64,000 nucleotides of DNA from Paramecium pentaurelia (taxonomy: Eukaryota > Ciliophora > Oligohymenophorea > Peniculida > Parameciidae). The stretch lies in NCBI GenBank assembly GCA_905183005.1, contig CAJJDO010000009.1, positions 62,001 through 126,000 of the forward strand, written 5' to 3'. A program made the translations under genes and the position numbers. Under the pieces are notes generated by a model, which saw only the letters and a program-made list of their open reading frames with translations, did not search any database and was not told where the DNA came from. This document shows positions 36,514 through 49,075 of the stretch, piece after piece. The number at the start of each line of letters is the position of its first letter. Position 1 is the first letter of the stretch.

Positions 36514-37256
36514 TCAAACTAAAAATTTACTCTCTTGGTAATTAATGTTTTGCATATTATTTATAGAAATTATGCAAAGTATTATATACTATAACCTAAT
36601 TATTTTCAGATTAAGCAAAATCTAAGATTTTATAGCTGAAATAGCAAGACAAGAAATGAATTTATAAATAGAAACATCAAAAAGAGATGTCAAATTAATC
36701 AAAAGTTAAAATTTTATCAAATGTGATTTACTTTAATTTTAATATTCTTATTATTCCAAAAATAGTAACACCAGCCTAAATTTTGTAATTATGAATTTTA
36801 ATCTAGAAAAAAAAATCATAAATAATGATTATGTACCTCTAAAGTATTTAAAAGATTCTATATTCTAGAAATTCTATTTTAAATGAATCAATTTAATTAT
36901 CTAATTGAGAAATAACCATATATTCATAACAAATTTAATTCTTTTGAAATATGTAAAGAAGTGTAATTAAATTAAGATATTAAAGAGAAAATTATGTATC
37001 AAGGGTGAAAGAATATTTTTATATAACGAGGAATTTCGATATTTATATAAAAAATAAATTAATAATAAATATATAATTATTAATAATCATAGAAATATTT
37101 ATTAAATAAGGATAATTATCAATAAATCATCAAAATCATGTTAATTTATTAGAAATTAAACTAAAATACTAATTTTGCCATAACTATTGCTCAATCTATA
37201 TGGCTTAATAAAAAAATATAAAAATTAATAAATAATTGAAGAAACTAGAAAAAAAA
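36514..37256. other. AT-rich intergenic region
   Basis: No supported coding frame; longest plausible frames are about 30 codons. Contains the promoter of the minus-strand kinase. Confidence 0.45.
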
Positions 37257-37745
37257 TCATAAATTTTTAATGTAATTTGCTACTTTGGCGAGTTGTAGAA
37301 TAATTTATTCTTTATATGTTTGAAGAGTATTCATAATAGTACTTTGACCTTTGGAATGTCTAAAAATTAGCTTATTAGCTTTAAAGTAATAATATATTCC
37401 TCTTCTTGATCCTTCAATCTACCATAGAATTCTTGAAAATCAAATGGTATTAAGGATTGCTCTAAATGAATAGTAATCTAGATTATTTTTAATTTAAATA
37501 CTCTGTTCTTTAAATAAATTGGTTATTTATTATAATTCACTTTATTGGCTGAGATTAATCCATCTTAATCAGAATCTAAAATTTAGAATAATTTCTTTAC
37601 AACTACTTTATCTATATAATATCATCTTATAAAGATGATATTATATAGATTCTGTTTATATATTTATTTGGTATTTGGATGAAGTCTTTTTGGACTAGGA
37701 GTTTTTTGTTTAGCTTATGATTCATTATGATTTGATTTTAAATTT
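37257..37745 (-). CDS. Tentative gene with EF-hand-like segment; structure unresolved
   Basis: Several minus-strand segments look like protein but cannot be joined with confidence. One is QAKQKTPSPKRLHP near 37.70 kb. Another is KKLFQILDSDQDGLISANKV near 37.55 kb, whose DSDQDGLISANK is a fair calcium-loop match. Further segments are PFDFQEFYGRL and a helical end HSKGQSTIMNTLQTYKEQIILQL (TGA at 37259-37257). A perfect 19-bp hairpin (37610-37650) sits exactly where the frame between the first two is lost. Start, introns and even the integrity of the gene are uncertain. Confidence 0.35.
37610..37650. repeat. Perfect 19-bp inverted repeat with 3-nt loop
   Basis: Stems 37610-37628 and 37632-37650 are fully complementary (ATCTATATAATATCATCTT). 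It interrupts a probable coding region. Confidence 0.9.
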
Positions 37746-37855
37746 AGCAAATAATTAGTTTCTGTTTAGATATCCTTTATTTTGTAATTAAGTTACATAA
37801 AATAATTTTAATGTAATTATAATAAACAAACTATTAAATTATACTTGATAAACAC

Positions 37856-38967
37856 TCATTCAAACAAATCCTTTATTACAATAAATAAGTATGCTAACAA
37901 CATACCTAATAACCAAAATTTAGATAGTAAAGAAAACATTCCTTAAGGTCTTGTATTTTAGAGAAAACTGTATTTGGCATCAACTGATCCAGATATAACA
38001 AATCTAGAATCTGGAGTAAAACATAATGCTGTACATGGTAGTTCATGAGCCTATTTACTAGATTCAATATCTAATTTTCTAAATTAATATATGTAAATCT
38101 ATAATACCTTGCATTTATTATTTTTACAGTTCCATCTGAACATCCAATACCTATAAACATACCTTCTTTTGATTAACAAGTACTAGTTACTGGATGTCCA
38201 TGAACTTTAATTGTTTTTAATGGTTTAATATTATCATTATCAATTCTCCAACATGTCATATAGGAGGATCCTCTCATAGGATTTTTGAATGTAAATATTG
38301 TATTACCATCTAATGAGAATAGAGCTGAATGAAATTGTAATTTATGGATATTATTTGATGAAATATCTAATTTATGCAACACGTGGTTATCTTTTAATAT
38401 TTTACATTCTTCATTATCAGTGGCAACTATTAGCTATTGTCAAAATTAGATTTACCATTCCATTTGCTACATGATAATCTAATGATTAAATTTTGCCTTT
38501 CATATCCACTGTGTATTTCAATTAATAATCTTTATTCCAAACTTTCAAAATTCCATCTTCTCCACCTGTGGCTAAAGTATCTCCTTAATAATTGAAAACA
38601 CCATCATTTTAACAAGGTTCTTTTGGTGCTCTGTCAGTCTAAAATTTAGTTACAATTGAAATCTTGTTATCTTAAACTTTCAATATCACACATTAATCAT
38701 CGCTATTTCCTACAATTAATCCTGTTCTCATATTTAATCTTAATCTTTGAAATATCTCATCTCCTAATTATAAAGTATTAATAGGATCCTTCAAAATTCC
38801 ATATATAGGTTTTGGAAATAATTGCTTAATGATTATTGAAAGTATACTAGACTATTAACCAATCCATATCTTTTTCCTCCTCCTCCTAAGCTCACTAAAA
38901 CAGAATCAGAAAAACACACAACTGAAAAAATTGGACTCTCAAGATCTTTCTACTTATTGTCATTCAT
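37856..38967 (-). CDS. Sec12/PREB-like WD-repeat protein (Sar1 exchange factor)
   Basis: 345 residues with three introns of 23, 22 and 29 nt. Near the N-terminus VSLGGGGKRYGLVN corresponds to the Gly-rich potassium-binding loop that is diagnostic of Sec12/PREB. WD-type blades follow (TLATGGEDGILKVW, GCSDGTVKIINA, CFTPDSRFVISGS), and a single C-terminal membrane segment (FWLLGMLLAYLFIVI) near the end. Sec12 sits in the ER membrane with its propeller in the cytosol and loads Sar1 with GTP to start COPII coats. Length and order match. Nearly the whole gene is repeated at 39042-40081 by an assembly join. Confidence 0.9.
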
Positions 38968-39040
38968 TAATTTATATTAAATATTAATTAAGGTACAATT
39001 CTTCCATTTCTTCTCTTTAGATTTCTAAGATCTTATATAT
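37928..39040. repeat. Direct repeat copy C1 (probable contig overlap)
   Basis: 1,113 bases repeated at 39042-40154 (offset 1,114) across one N; two 69-codon frames in the copies encode the same protein. Confidence 0.95.
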
Positions 39041-39041
39041 N
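39041..39041. other. Assembly join (single N)
   Basis: Sequence restarts 1,113 bases earlier after this N. Confidence 0.9.
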
Positions 39042-40081
39042 TAAAGAAAACATTCCTTAAGGTCTTGTATTTTAGAGAAAACTGTATTTGGCATCAACTG
39101 ATCCAGATATAACAAATCTAGAATCTGGAGTAAAACATAATGCTGTACATGGTAGTTCATGAGCCTATTTACTAGATTCAATATCTAATTTTCTAAATTA
39201 ATATATGTAAATCTATAATACCTTGCATTTATTATTTTTACAGTTCCATCTGAACATCCAATACCTATAAACATACCTTCTTTTGATTAACAAGTACTAG
39301 TTACTGGATGTCCATGAACTTTAATTGTTTTTAATGGTTTAATATTATCATTATCAATTCTCCAACATGTCATATAGGAGGATCCTCTCATAGGATTTTT
39401 GAATGTAAATATTGTATTACCATCTAATGAGAATAGAGCTGAATGAAATTGTAATTTATGGATATTATTTGATGAAATATCTAATTTATGCAACACGTGG
39501 TTATCTTTTAATATTTTACATTCTTCATTATCAGTGGCAACTATTAGCTATTGTCAAAATTAGATTTACCATTCCATTTGCTACATGATAATCTAATGAT
39601 TAAATTTTGCCTTTCATATCCACTGTGTATTTCAATTAATAATCTTTATTCCAAACTTTCAAAATTCCATCTTCTCCACCTGTGGCTAAAGTATCTCCTT
39701 AATAATTGAAAACACCATCATTTTAACAAGGTTCTTTTGGTGCTCTGTCAGTCTAAAATTTAGTTACAATTGAAATCTTGTTATCTTAAACTTTCAATAT
39801 CACACATTAATCATCGCTATTTCCTACAATTAATCCTGTTCTCATATTTAATCTTAATCTTTGAAATATCTCATCTCCTAATTATAAAGTATTAATAGGA
39901 TCCTTCAAAATTCCATATATAGGTTTTGGAAATAATTGCTTAATGATTATTGAAAGTATACTAGACTATTAACCAATCCATATCTTTTTCCTCCTCCTCC
40001 TAAGCTCACTAAAACAGAATCAGAAAAACACACAACTGAAAAAATTGGACTCTCAAGATCTTTCTACTTATTGTCATTCAT
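39042..40081 (-). pseudogene. Duplicate of the Sec12-like gene lacking its last 24 codons
   Basis: Identical to 37928-38967 but cut by the N before the C-terminal membrane anchor. It shows the true upstream neighbour: the start is 72 bases from the K+ channel stop. Best explained as an unmerged contig end. Confidence 0.85.
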
Positions 40082-40154
40082 TAATTTATATTAAATATTA
40101 ATTAAGGTACAATTCTTCCATTTCTTCTCTTTAGATTTCTAAGATCTTATATAT
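39042..40154. repeat. Direct repeat copy C2 (probable contig overlap)
   Basis: Second copy of 37928-39040, continuing into the K+ channel gene. Confidence 0.95.
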
Positions 40155-42899
40155 CATATATTAACATATTTACTTTATTTGTATTATTGAATGATAACTG
40201 ATGCATTTCGCCTTTCCTAATCTTCTTATGTTTTTATTTTTTTACTCTTATACAAAGATACAAATAAATTTGGATACATCATATACTTCTAAAATTGTTC
40301 TATTACAGATTGATGAAAATCTTATTTATAACTTCTATTAATTTTCCTAATCACATTCTCTAAATTCCAATCTTTATTGTATTGTAAGTTTTGGATTTTA
40401 TCATAAATATCTATATTCTCTTCTCCCTTGTTAGTCAACTATTTATAAAACATTTAAAGATCATTTTATTATTATTGAGTATATTTATGAATATTTTAAT
40501 ATTTCTATTTAATTGATTCATACATCTCTTTCATACCATTATCATTCATTAAAATATCAATTGTTTATGTTCTTACCATATTTATAGAAACTTAAGCCTT
40601 ACATAAATATTTATTTTGCCTTTAATGATTATCATTTTAATTAACTCTTTCATTATTTTAACAATCCTCCAATCCTTAAATTGATTATTTTTATTCATAA
40701 TTAGGTACTAATTATTCAATTATTTAATCATTTTCTATTTGATATATTTTGGCTGAATTTGAAATCAATTCAAAATCTTAAGAAGCAGAAAAATGATGTC
40801 TCTTTCTTGTTCTATTGAAGCTATCTCGAAATTAATCCTATATAAAATTATGTGATTTAATGACTTTTTCTTTATCTGGTACAAAATGAACTAGGTAACA
40901 TTCATGACTCATATGATTTTTATCTTGACAAATATAACAATAGGTAATATCTTTCATTTTTTAATATTATTCCTAATCAATTTCATTTTATAATATAACT
41001 TCCCTTATTCCTTAATTAGGAATTATTAATATGCTACAAAATGAGGCTGTTTTATATTACAATGTAGATGATTAATTACTTTTCATTTCCAAATGACCGA
41101 AATAATCATTATCTTTCAAATAACATAATTACCTCTTATATTGTATAAATCAATACTTTTTATTATTTAACTTCAACTAGACCTTATTCTATAATGAATA
41201 TATTAAGATTATTATTTTCAATAACTATGCCAGGTTAATATGTTTTAAATTCTACTTTTTCAAGAAGTTGATGTAAACATTCTTAAGAGAAGAATTACCT
41301 GAAAAATTCACATTTATTTAATAAAACTTAAGCAGATTCAATTTTGAGATTTGTTTACAATTCTTCTGGTAACAATTAAATCAGATCAGATTATTCATTT
41401 CTTTTTTATATAATTTCTTATTCCCAATAAAAATTGAAATATTCTCTCACTCTAATCTAAATATTTTTAATAAATACTTATATTATAAACCTTAACTAAT
41501 TTATTTTTCTCTCATATATTCATTTATACATGTCATCTTCTATCTAATTTTCTCATTATTCTCTTTGATTTAAGTCAATATAGTTCCTATTGTATTTACA
41601 GAAAATGATAATTGCAAAGTTGATAGAAACATATAACAAATACAAAATATCTTCTCAATTGGATCTATATTTTTATAGTGAATATCTTACTTGTTGGTAC
41701 TATTTCTCCATAGCCAACAGTGAACATTGTAACACTCATAAAATAAAATGATTCCAAGTATACATTTTACCAAGGTTCACCTTCAACTCTTTTAAGCCAA
41801 TTAATTGTATCTTATCTTTATTTATATTCACCTATTACTACCCTTATATTATTAACTATATTAATTACCAAAGACAACAACAAAAATGTTATATTAATAA
41901 AATCAAGAATACTAATTTAAGTAATTCAATAAATGAATTACTTAACTTACTTAATTTTAATTGATGTTAAATAGTATCAAAAAATTGTAGAATATTCATT
42001 ATTTATTAATAGAAGAGTAAAAATGCAATTCTAGGCCATCCATCCTCTTCTAATATATATGGGCTTTCTTATTCTGATAAAAATGATAAGGCAAGTATGA
42101 TCCCACAAAAAATACTAAATAATTCCAAACAAGTTGATATTGTAAATTATTTTTTAATTAGTTCAAATTTATCTTTTAAAGGAAGTCCTTTATCATAACA
42201 AATTGTAAATGCTCTAAGTATTATATCAAGAATAAAAAATAGACAGGTTAAAATAATAAATATACTATGATATTATTCACTATCTTTAGAATGAAATGAT
42301 ATAACTATAGGCATCCATATTATCATATACATTCTCATAATACTCAATATAAAATCCCATAATAATTTAAATTTACTTTATGGTTCAATTAATGGAATTA
42401 ATGAAAAGCATAGAAGAAATTTTTATTTTAATAAAGTTTTAAATTCTCTATATTTCATTCTTAATTTTATTCTGAAATCAATTAGGTTTAAATTTTGTTT
42501 AACTATATTAGTTGTAATATTTTTTCTTTTCTTCATATGCTTATATGATGATGCAGAATCATCTATAAATTTAAAATGTTTTTTTGAAAATTTTTGATTT
42601 GGTCTAATAAATTGCAACATTTTGTTGGCATATTTGGTTAAATGAAAATAAATCAATAACTTTGAAAAAGATTTCTATCTTGGAGAAATGGAGCTTGTTT
42701 AATTACTTTATAAATTTTGAAATAAAGCATTAATTTCTGTTTCTTCAAATTTCTCTTTTTATTTGTTATTCTATTTTATTGCTTATTTTGTAATGGTTTC
42801 ATCTATTCCAATGATAGAATGATCAATATTGTTATTAGATTCACTTTAAATATCATTTATCATTAGAGTACAACGACTGATGTTTTAATTTTAATCCAT
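40154..42899 (-). CDS. Cyclic-nucleotide-gated-type K+ channel with C-terminal zinc knuckle (copy 2)
   Basis: Roughly 860-880 residues, several small introns. A long cytosolic N-terminus precedes six membrane segments (S1 near 42.35 kb). The pore near 41696-41725 reads TVGYGEIVP, a K+-selective filter. A C-linker and a cyclic-nucleotide-binding-like beta domain follow. About 100 residues beyond is an exact C-x2-C-x4-H-x4-C knuckle (CYICQDKNHMSHEC, about 40897-40942), then a coiled C-terminus. Such channels set membrane potential and ciliary beating in Paramecium. It is the downstream member of a tandem pair; its start is only 32 bases after the stop of copy 1. Ligand binding cannot be judged. 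Confidence 0.85.
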
Positions 42900-42931
42900 T
42901 ATAAAATTACAAATAATTTAATATTCAAAAA

Positions 42932-45591
42932 TCAGGATGAATAGCAATTCTTTTCTTCTTCTTAGAAGTTCTAATATCTAAAATATTACTTAATTATACT
43001 TTTATTCACTTTTGGTTATTAAAGAATTTCTGATGGTTTTTCAGAATGGTATTTTTGTAAGTACATCTTAGGGAATAATAAATATTTTGATATCTATTCA
43101 AGATTTATTTTTTCATTTTTACGATTTTACATATAATTTAAAGCAAAATTATGTTCTGCTATTATTCTATCAATATTCCAATTTTTATAATAATGTTTAT
43201 AACTCTTATATCTATCTATTTGACATTCACCTAAACCCAAAAGAAATTCTAATCTCTTATAAAGTATAAAAATATCTTTTTAAACTTTTTCATTGTAAAA
43301 TTGAATTTATTTATATTTTTCAGATATAGCTTCGAACTGGTAATATAGATTTAGTTCATTAATTTCACACTTAATTTCTTATTTTCTATCATTTTTTGAA
43401 ATTTCTTTGTTTTCAAAATCACCTCTTTATCCTATATTCATATTAAGAACCATTGATTTAGGTTTCTCATCAGTTATTTCAAATAAGGATCGAGGTGTAC
43501 AAACATTTATTTGCTACTACTTTTCATTATTTGGAAAAAGAAGTTCAATTTCATTGTTACAATCTTATTAAAATTATTCTGCACTATCTTAAAAAAACTT
43601 CAATTCATTTTTCCATTCTTAAAATTAATCTTTGGGCTTTCTCTTATGCCTACCCCTATTTTATGTAGAATTGTATAAATATTTCTTTATTACTTTTTCA
43701 TTATCTGGAATAAAATGCACTTAAGAACACAATTCTGTTGCATGATATCCTTTACATATCATACATTCATTAATAATACTGAGATTAGCTTATGACACTA
43801 TTTCCAATTCATTCTAATTTTATGCTACTAATTAGACCAAAGATGTATATGGAATAATAAGAAGATTTGTAAATGATTTTGTACGATATTTAGTTTCATT
43901 TATTAAATCTAAAGACACCCTTTTTAGTCCAAATTACTAAAATTAATTTAATTAGCCTACCACAGTCTATTAAATTAAATATCAAATATTTACTTAATTT
44001 TATATTATTTCTACACATCCATATTCAATTATATAAATATTTTGCAAATCATTAATTATTATTCCTGGTTAAAAATTCTACACATAAGCAATCTCTACTA
44101 ATTGATTTAAAAAACTTGGAGTGAATTTCTCTTTAAAAAATTAACATTTATTAATTAAATTAGAACTTCCTTCTCTTTATATACTTTTTTAGAGTTCTTC
44201 TGGAAGTAATTTTATTATTTCAGCAGTCTCATTTTTCTTTTAAACATTTTCTTATTACCAATAATAATTTAAATATTCTCTAACTCTAAATATGATTATA
44301 ATAATTATCTTACTTAAATTATAATCCACGACTCATTTATCTATTTCTCATATGTTCTGTAACAGCTGTCATTTTTTACTTTATTTCTTCATTGTTTTCT
44401 TTCAATTAAATCAATATAGATCCTATTGTATTTACAGAATAAGATAACTACAATGTACAGAAAAACATATAGATAATTGTAAAACACTTTTCTGATGTAT
44501 CTATAATTTATCTAATTAAATATACTTTGTGGTGTTATATCACCATATCCAACTGTAAATGTAGTTACACTTATAAAATACATAGCTTCTAAATAAATAT
44601 CATGCCAAGGTTAATTGATATCCAGTTTTGCCTTATCAAGCCAAGAGGATTAGTCTGTTAAATGTTCATAAGTTCCAATTATCACCCTAATTATATCTCT
44701 TTAATACCACATGCATGAAAAAATATGTTAGATTAATAAGATTAAACAAATCAATTTTACCAATTCGATTAATGAATTAGTTGATTTACTTGGTTTTATT
44801 ACACATTGTAAATTTTCTATAAACTAAAGAATATTTTTTGTCTGGACAATTAATAATAGTAATAGTATTTTAGTCCATCCATCATCTTCAACTACTGACA
44901 TTGAAAAATTGTTTTAATGAAATTAGATGCTGAAAAATAAGGATATAATAAAACTAAATAATTCTATTGCAGTCCAAAAATTTATTTAATATTGTATCAA
45001 TTAATATCTATCTTTAACAGGAAACCCCTTATCAAATCTTATTGTAAAAGTTTGCATTGCCAAATCAATCAAAAAAGCACTACTGCAGACATTAAGAGTA
45101 TATGCATTCAAGTCTTCTAAAGTTCCATTTTTAAATGCTATTAAAATGGGAATCCAAAATAATAAGTATATTCTCATTATAGTAATGATTCCATCCCAAA
45201 TCAATTTCTTAGTTGAATAAGGATCTAATATAGGGATTATTTCTATCAATTATTAAAACTTTTTCTTGATTTAGAATATTAAGGTATTCTTAAAATCTTT
45301 TATAATACTACGAAACCCTACAACTGCTCTATTTTATTATATTATTGATGTTTTTTATTATTATTTTTTTGGATAGCTTTTGAAAGATGAAGATTTATCA
45401 GATATCATAAAAAACTAATTTTTTGACAATTCTTTATTTGGATGAATATATGACAACATTTTCCTTTTGAAATGATGGATATTGAAATGAACCATTAATT
45501 ATGAAAATTGTTTTTTTTACACTTAAAATTATCTAGGTTTTTCATTTTGAATAGGAATATCTTCAATTCTTTAACATTCTTCCAATTTCAT
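42932..45591 (-). CDS. Cyclic-nucleotide-gated-type K+ channel with C-terminal zinc knuckle (copy 1)
   Basis: A paralogue of the next gene, aligned from PRQ...FSQLMVHF onward. S1 begins near ILDPYSTKKLIWD; the pore at about 44538-44559 reads TVGYGDITP, the classical K+ filter. The C-linker (IKLLPEELQKSIQREG) and cyclic-nucleotide-binding-like fold (FQPGIIINDLQNIYIIEYG) follow. A knuckle CMICKGYHATELC lies near 43727-43770 with spacing C-x2-C-x3-H-x4-C, one residue short of the standard CCHC. The C-terminus is basic. The start ATG 45591 was chosen because homology to copy 2 extends to nearly that point. Intron positions were not all resolved. Confidence 0.85.
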
Positions 45592-46373
45592 AGATTGAAC
45601 TGCTTAATTTTAACCATGTATTGAATGATAGAGAATTGAATTATTACAGCCAGATTATGACTCCTCTTAAATCATTAATTGGCAGTGTGAAATATGAGAG
45701 TTATCTGTTAAATTGGTCTAATTCATATATTAATTTTCAATCTAAAATCAATAAATATTTTCAATTATTCAAAGAAAATTTAATATTTTCACATAAAACC
45801 TTTTGATTTCTATAAATAATATATATTATAATTTTTAGAAATCATTTTTCAAATCTTTCTTTAAGTAAGTTAAAAATAATTAATAAAATTTGATATATTG
45901 ATTGTTATTTTACAAATAAATCTATTCTCAATCTCTTGAATTTTATTCATAAAATAGATAAATTTGCTCAAGACGATGAATAGTATATAAATATCTATTT
46001 CTTATGATTCAATTAAGATATTAATTTATATTAAATTCATGTTAATTTAATATGATTCATGAACTTTTACTAATAATAAATAAATGAGTCTGATTGATAC
46101 CTTCTTGAATCAAATGAAACTAATGATTATGTAAATAATATAGAATAGAATATTATGAATTTATGTGTTTCAATATTAATTAAATTCTAAGCCTTCTAAA
46201 TTGAATCCATTATTCTTTTATATTGCCCATACACTTATATTTTATTTACTCTTTGGAAGATTGATTCTAACTACTAGAATTAGTTTATCAATGATACAAA
46301 AATAAAAATAAGGAAGATAAAATAAAAATATTGTAATTTAATTAAAATAAATTTGAAATATTTACCAATATGA
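45592..46373. other. AT-rich intergenic region
   Basis: No supported gene; the 61-codon plus frame at 45621-45806 has no start context or homology and overlaps the channel promoter. Confidence 0.45.
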
Positions 46374-47548
46374 TCAAATATAACTTAATTATTGTGGAAC
46401 CTACTATTTTTTACAATCAGCACAAGAAATGGTTTACTTTTCTACAATCGGTTTTAATATATAAAAATCACTTTTAATTGATTTTTATTATTATTTATTA
46501 TTTTATTATTTTTACATTTCAATTTATTTATTAAGACCTTCAATTATTTCTTAGCTTACTTTCTTTTTATTACAAATTTCTTTATATTTTCTTTACTTTT
46601 CTTATTAAATAATTTCTTATTCTCTTTAACGCTACTTTTGTTATTCTATTAATTTGATAGCTTCTTCTCTTGTTTTTTTAAGTTTAACTTACGCATTTAA
46701 ATCTAATATGAGTTAATGTTATAATTATTATTTCTCTATTTTCTCTTATTCTATTTAATTGTGATAATCTTATAAAGTCTTAATTCTTTCATCAATTTCA
46801 TTATTTTTTATGGCTCTTTGTTATTATTATTTTTTCAATTGTTCTTTTTAATGATTTTACCAGTGATTATTATTGTATATCATTTGATAATTTTTTCTTC
46901 TTTATTATTCTTTCTCTTCTTAAGCTTGATATCTCCAATAAGGATCATCATATTCCATAGATTAAGACATTTAATCTAATTGTTTTAATCTTTTTTGTTA
47001 TTCAAGTTAGCTTGAAAGTTCTTAATGTAAACTATGTTATTTTATTCTTTTATCAATTTTTTCTTTTTACAAAATTTCTTAATTTTATTTTATAATTAAG
47101 TTTTATTGTTATATTTCTTACTCTAAAATAAGTTTTTCCTTTTCTTTTTGCTAATCCAATAATTATTTCGAAATATTTAGATTTTATTATTCCATTTACT
47201 TTCTGACTGATAATTATTCAACTTCAAAATTAATCTTTTATTATTCTCTTAATTAATTTTATTCCATTTATTTCATCAACAATCTCTATTGTATAATTGT
47301 AAAATTACTTTCTCCAATTCAGATTCTTATTTTTTATTCTATTGTTATTTATTTAAAAGTCTTTTATTATAGCAAGGACTGCATAACAATGTTTTTCCAA
47401 TCTATATATTAGATTCCTATATTGATTTTTAACCACTAGAAAAAGCAATTTGATATTGCTCTTTCGAAGGTGTATGACTATGAAATGATCTTGCACTAAC
47501 ATCTCTATTCGGATTGAGTTATTTGATATTTTCATATTTTTCCCTCAT
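46374..47548 (-). CDS. Gln-rich coiled-coil protein with two CxxC pairs
   Basis: 383 residues with one 23-nt intron after ESELEK. An N-terminal region (RDVSARSFHSHTPSKEQY) leads to a CSPCYNKRL pair. A long Gln/Lys/Glu-rich coiled coil spans about residues 75-350; most glutamines are written TAA or TAG, which makes the gene look shattered under the standard code. An island SQSMEYDDPYWRYQAQEEKE interrupts the coil, and a second pair (SCADCKKQ) lies near the C-terminus. The two CxxC pairs at opposite ends could form one zinc site if the ends meet. The family is not recognised; a cilium or basal-body component is a reasonable guess. Confidence 0.75.
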
Positions 47549-47705
47549 TTGTTTTACATTTTACATAATTATAAATAAAATTTAAATTAGATCAACATTT
47601 AAAAAATATAAACAAATTTTGAAAATGTATGAATAGTTGTTATTTATATAATTTATTTAAACTAGGATTACTTTAGATTAATTGAAAAATGTGCAATATA
47701 AAGTA

Positions 47706-48334
47706 TCAACATTCTTAATCTAAAATATCATTTTTCCAAATCCCATTTGTAGTTTTTGAATGTTCATATAAGGTACCAGGTCCATTTTTCTATCCATTTT
47801 TGTAATATCCATAAAATTTTGATTTATTTCCCTCCTCTATTACTTACCCTTCTAGAACACCATTTACAAATTCACCCTTATAGGTCAAACCATTCTTAAC
47901 TAAAATTCCAAGCCCATGATATTTATCATTATCCCATTATCCCAAATATATTAGATTCTTGTTTTTATCATACATAGCACCCATACCATGCCTTTTTGTA
48001 ATATTTATTTATCCAAAATAAACTGTATCATCAGCATATTCAATTTGATAAATGCTATCTTATTATTTCGCAGGACTTTCTTATTCAGTTGTTGTTCTTT
48101 AAAAGGAAAGATAACTAAACTTTCTATCTGATAAAGGTGTAGATTTTAATATTGTTTAAGGCGGATTTGATCTGTAAACATCCACTGACAAATCTAACAA
48201 TTATCTTAGATTTTACATCTTTTCATCTATGATTAGGGACTTGATTAAATAATAAAGGATTAACGTAGTTTACTATTAGACAAAGTGACTTTTGGAGGAG
48301 AGGAAGGAAACCCTTAAAAATTTTAAATTGTCAT
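47706..48334 (-). CDS. MORN-repeat protein
   Basis: At least 170 residues from ATG 48218. MORN units can be read as YFGQINITKRHGMGAMY, YLGQWDNDKYHGLGIL, YKGEFVNGVLEGQ and YGYYKNGQKNGPGTLYE, the usual 14-residue toothbrush repeats used in membrane-skeleton and ciliary scaffolds. Upstream a coding-like segment starts at ATG 48334 (MTIQNFQGFPSSPPKVTLS). It joins in frame only with a 38-nt intron, longer than the other introns here, so the true 5' end is uncertain. The stop is TGA at 47708-47706. Confidence 0.75.
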
Positions 48335-49075
48335 TAGAGAAGTAAGTGTCAATTTAGGACAATATTTCAGAAATCTAATTACTGGACGTGGACTCCTTTT
48401 TCTAATGATATATCTCTAATTCATCATATAGAAATAAAATTTATTAGTTGGATGTATTTATAAATAGCATAACAACAATATATATAAAAACGTTAAGCTT
48501 ATCAAAACAAGCAATGAAATTTATGATGTTTTAAATTACTAACAATACCCTTTTTGGTTTCAGTCTTACTTTTTTATTTCATTAAAGATAAAGTACAAAT
48601 AGATCTATTTTATCAAATTAAAAAATATTGATGTCATTTCTGTTTACTCTATGAATTAAATGATTTTGAATAATAGTCTCATCATAATTTAGAATTATTA
48701 AGAAAGGATATTCTTCAAAAATGAAATAGCTTAATAATATGAAAAAATAAATAATTTAAAATTCTGGAGATTTTAATAAATATTTGTTCACTTCTGTGTC
48801 TTAATAAGGCAAGGGAAAAAGATAAGCTGTTCCTTTCTGATAGCTATTTTTGAAATAGTAATACTTAATAAAAATCATAAATTTATGGAATTACCAAATG
48901 ATTTATAAATAAATGAAGAAAATCAATTCTAATAATAATACTAGTAAAAAATAGCTTTGTTCCTAAAATTTATATCTTAATTTTATTTAATGGATGATCA
49001 GATGTATTTTATATAAATTAATTATTTAGTTTAAAATATTTTAATAATTCTCTTATAATAAATATTATAAAAATT
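48335..49075. other. AT-rich intergenic region
   Basis: Plus-strand frames near 48721-48840 (DFNKYLFTSVSQQGKGKRQ) and an open frame continuing past 49 kb look weakly coding but cannot be assembled into a gene. Left unassigned. Confidence 0.35.

Noticed and set aside
37610..37650. Intrinsic bacterial-type terminator
   Set aside because: The genome is eukaryotic and the hairpin lacks a GC-rich stem and a following T-run.
45621..45806. 61-codon plus frame upstream of the K+ channel
   Set aside because: No family resemblance and it overlaps the promoter side of the channel gene; likely chance.
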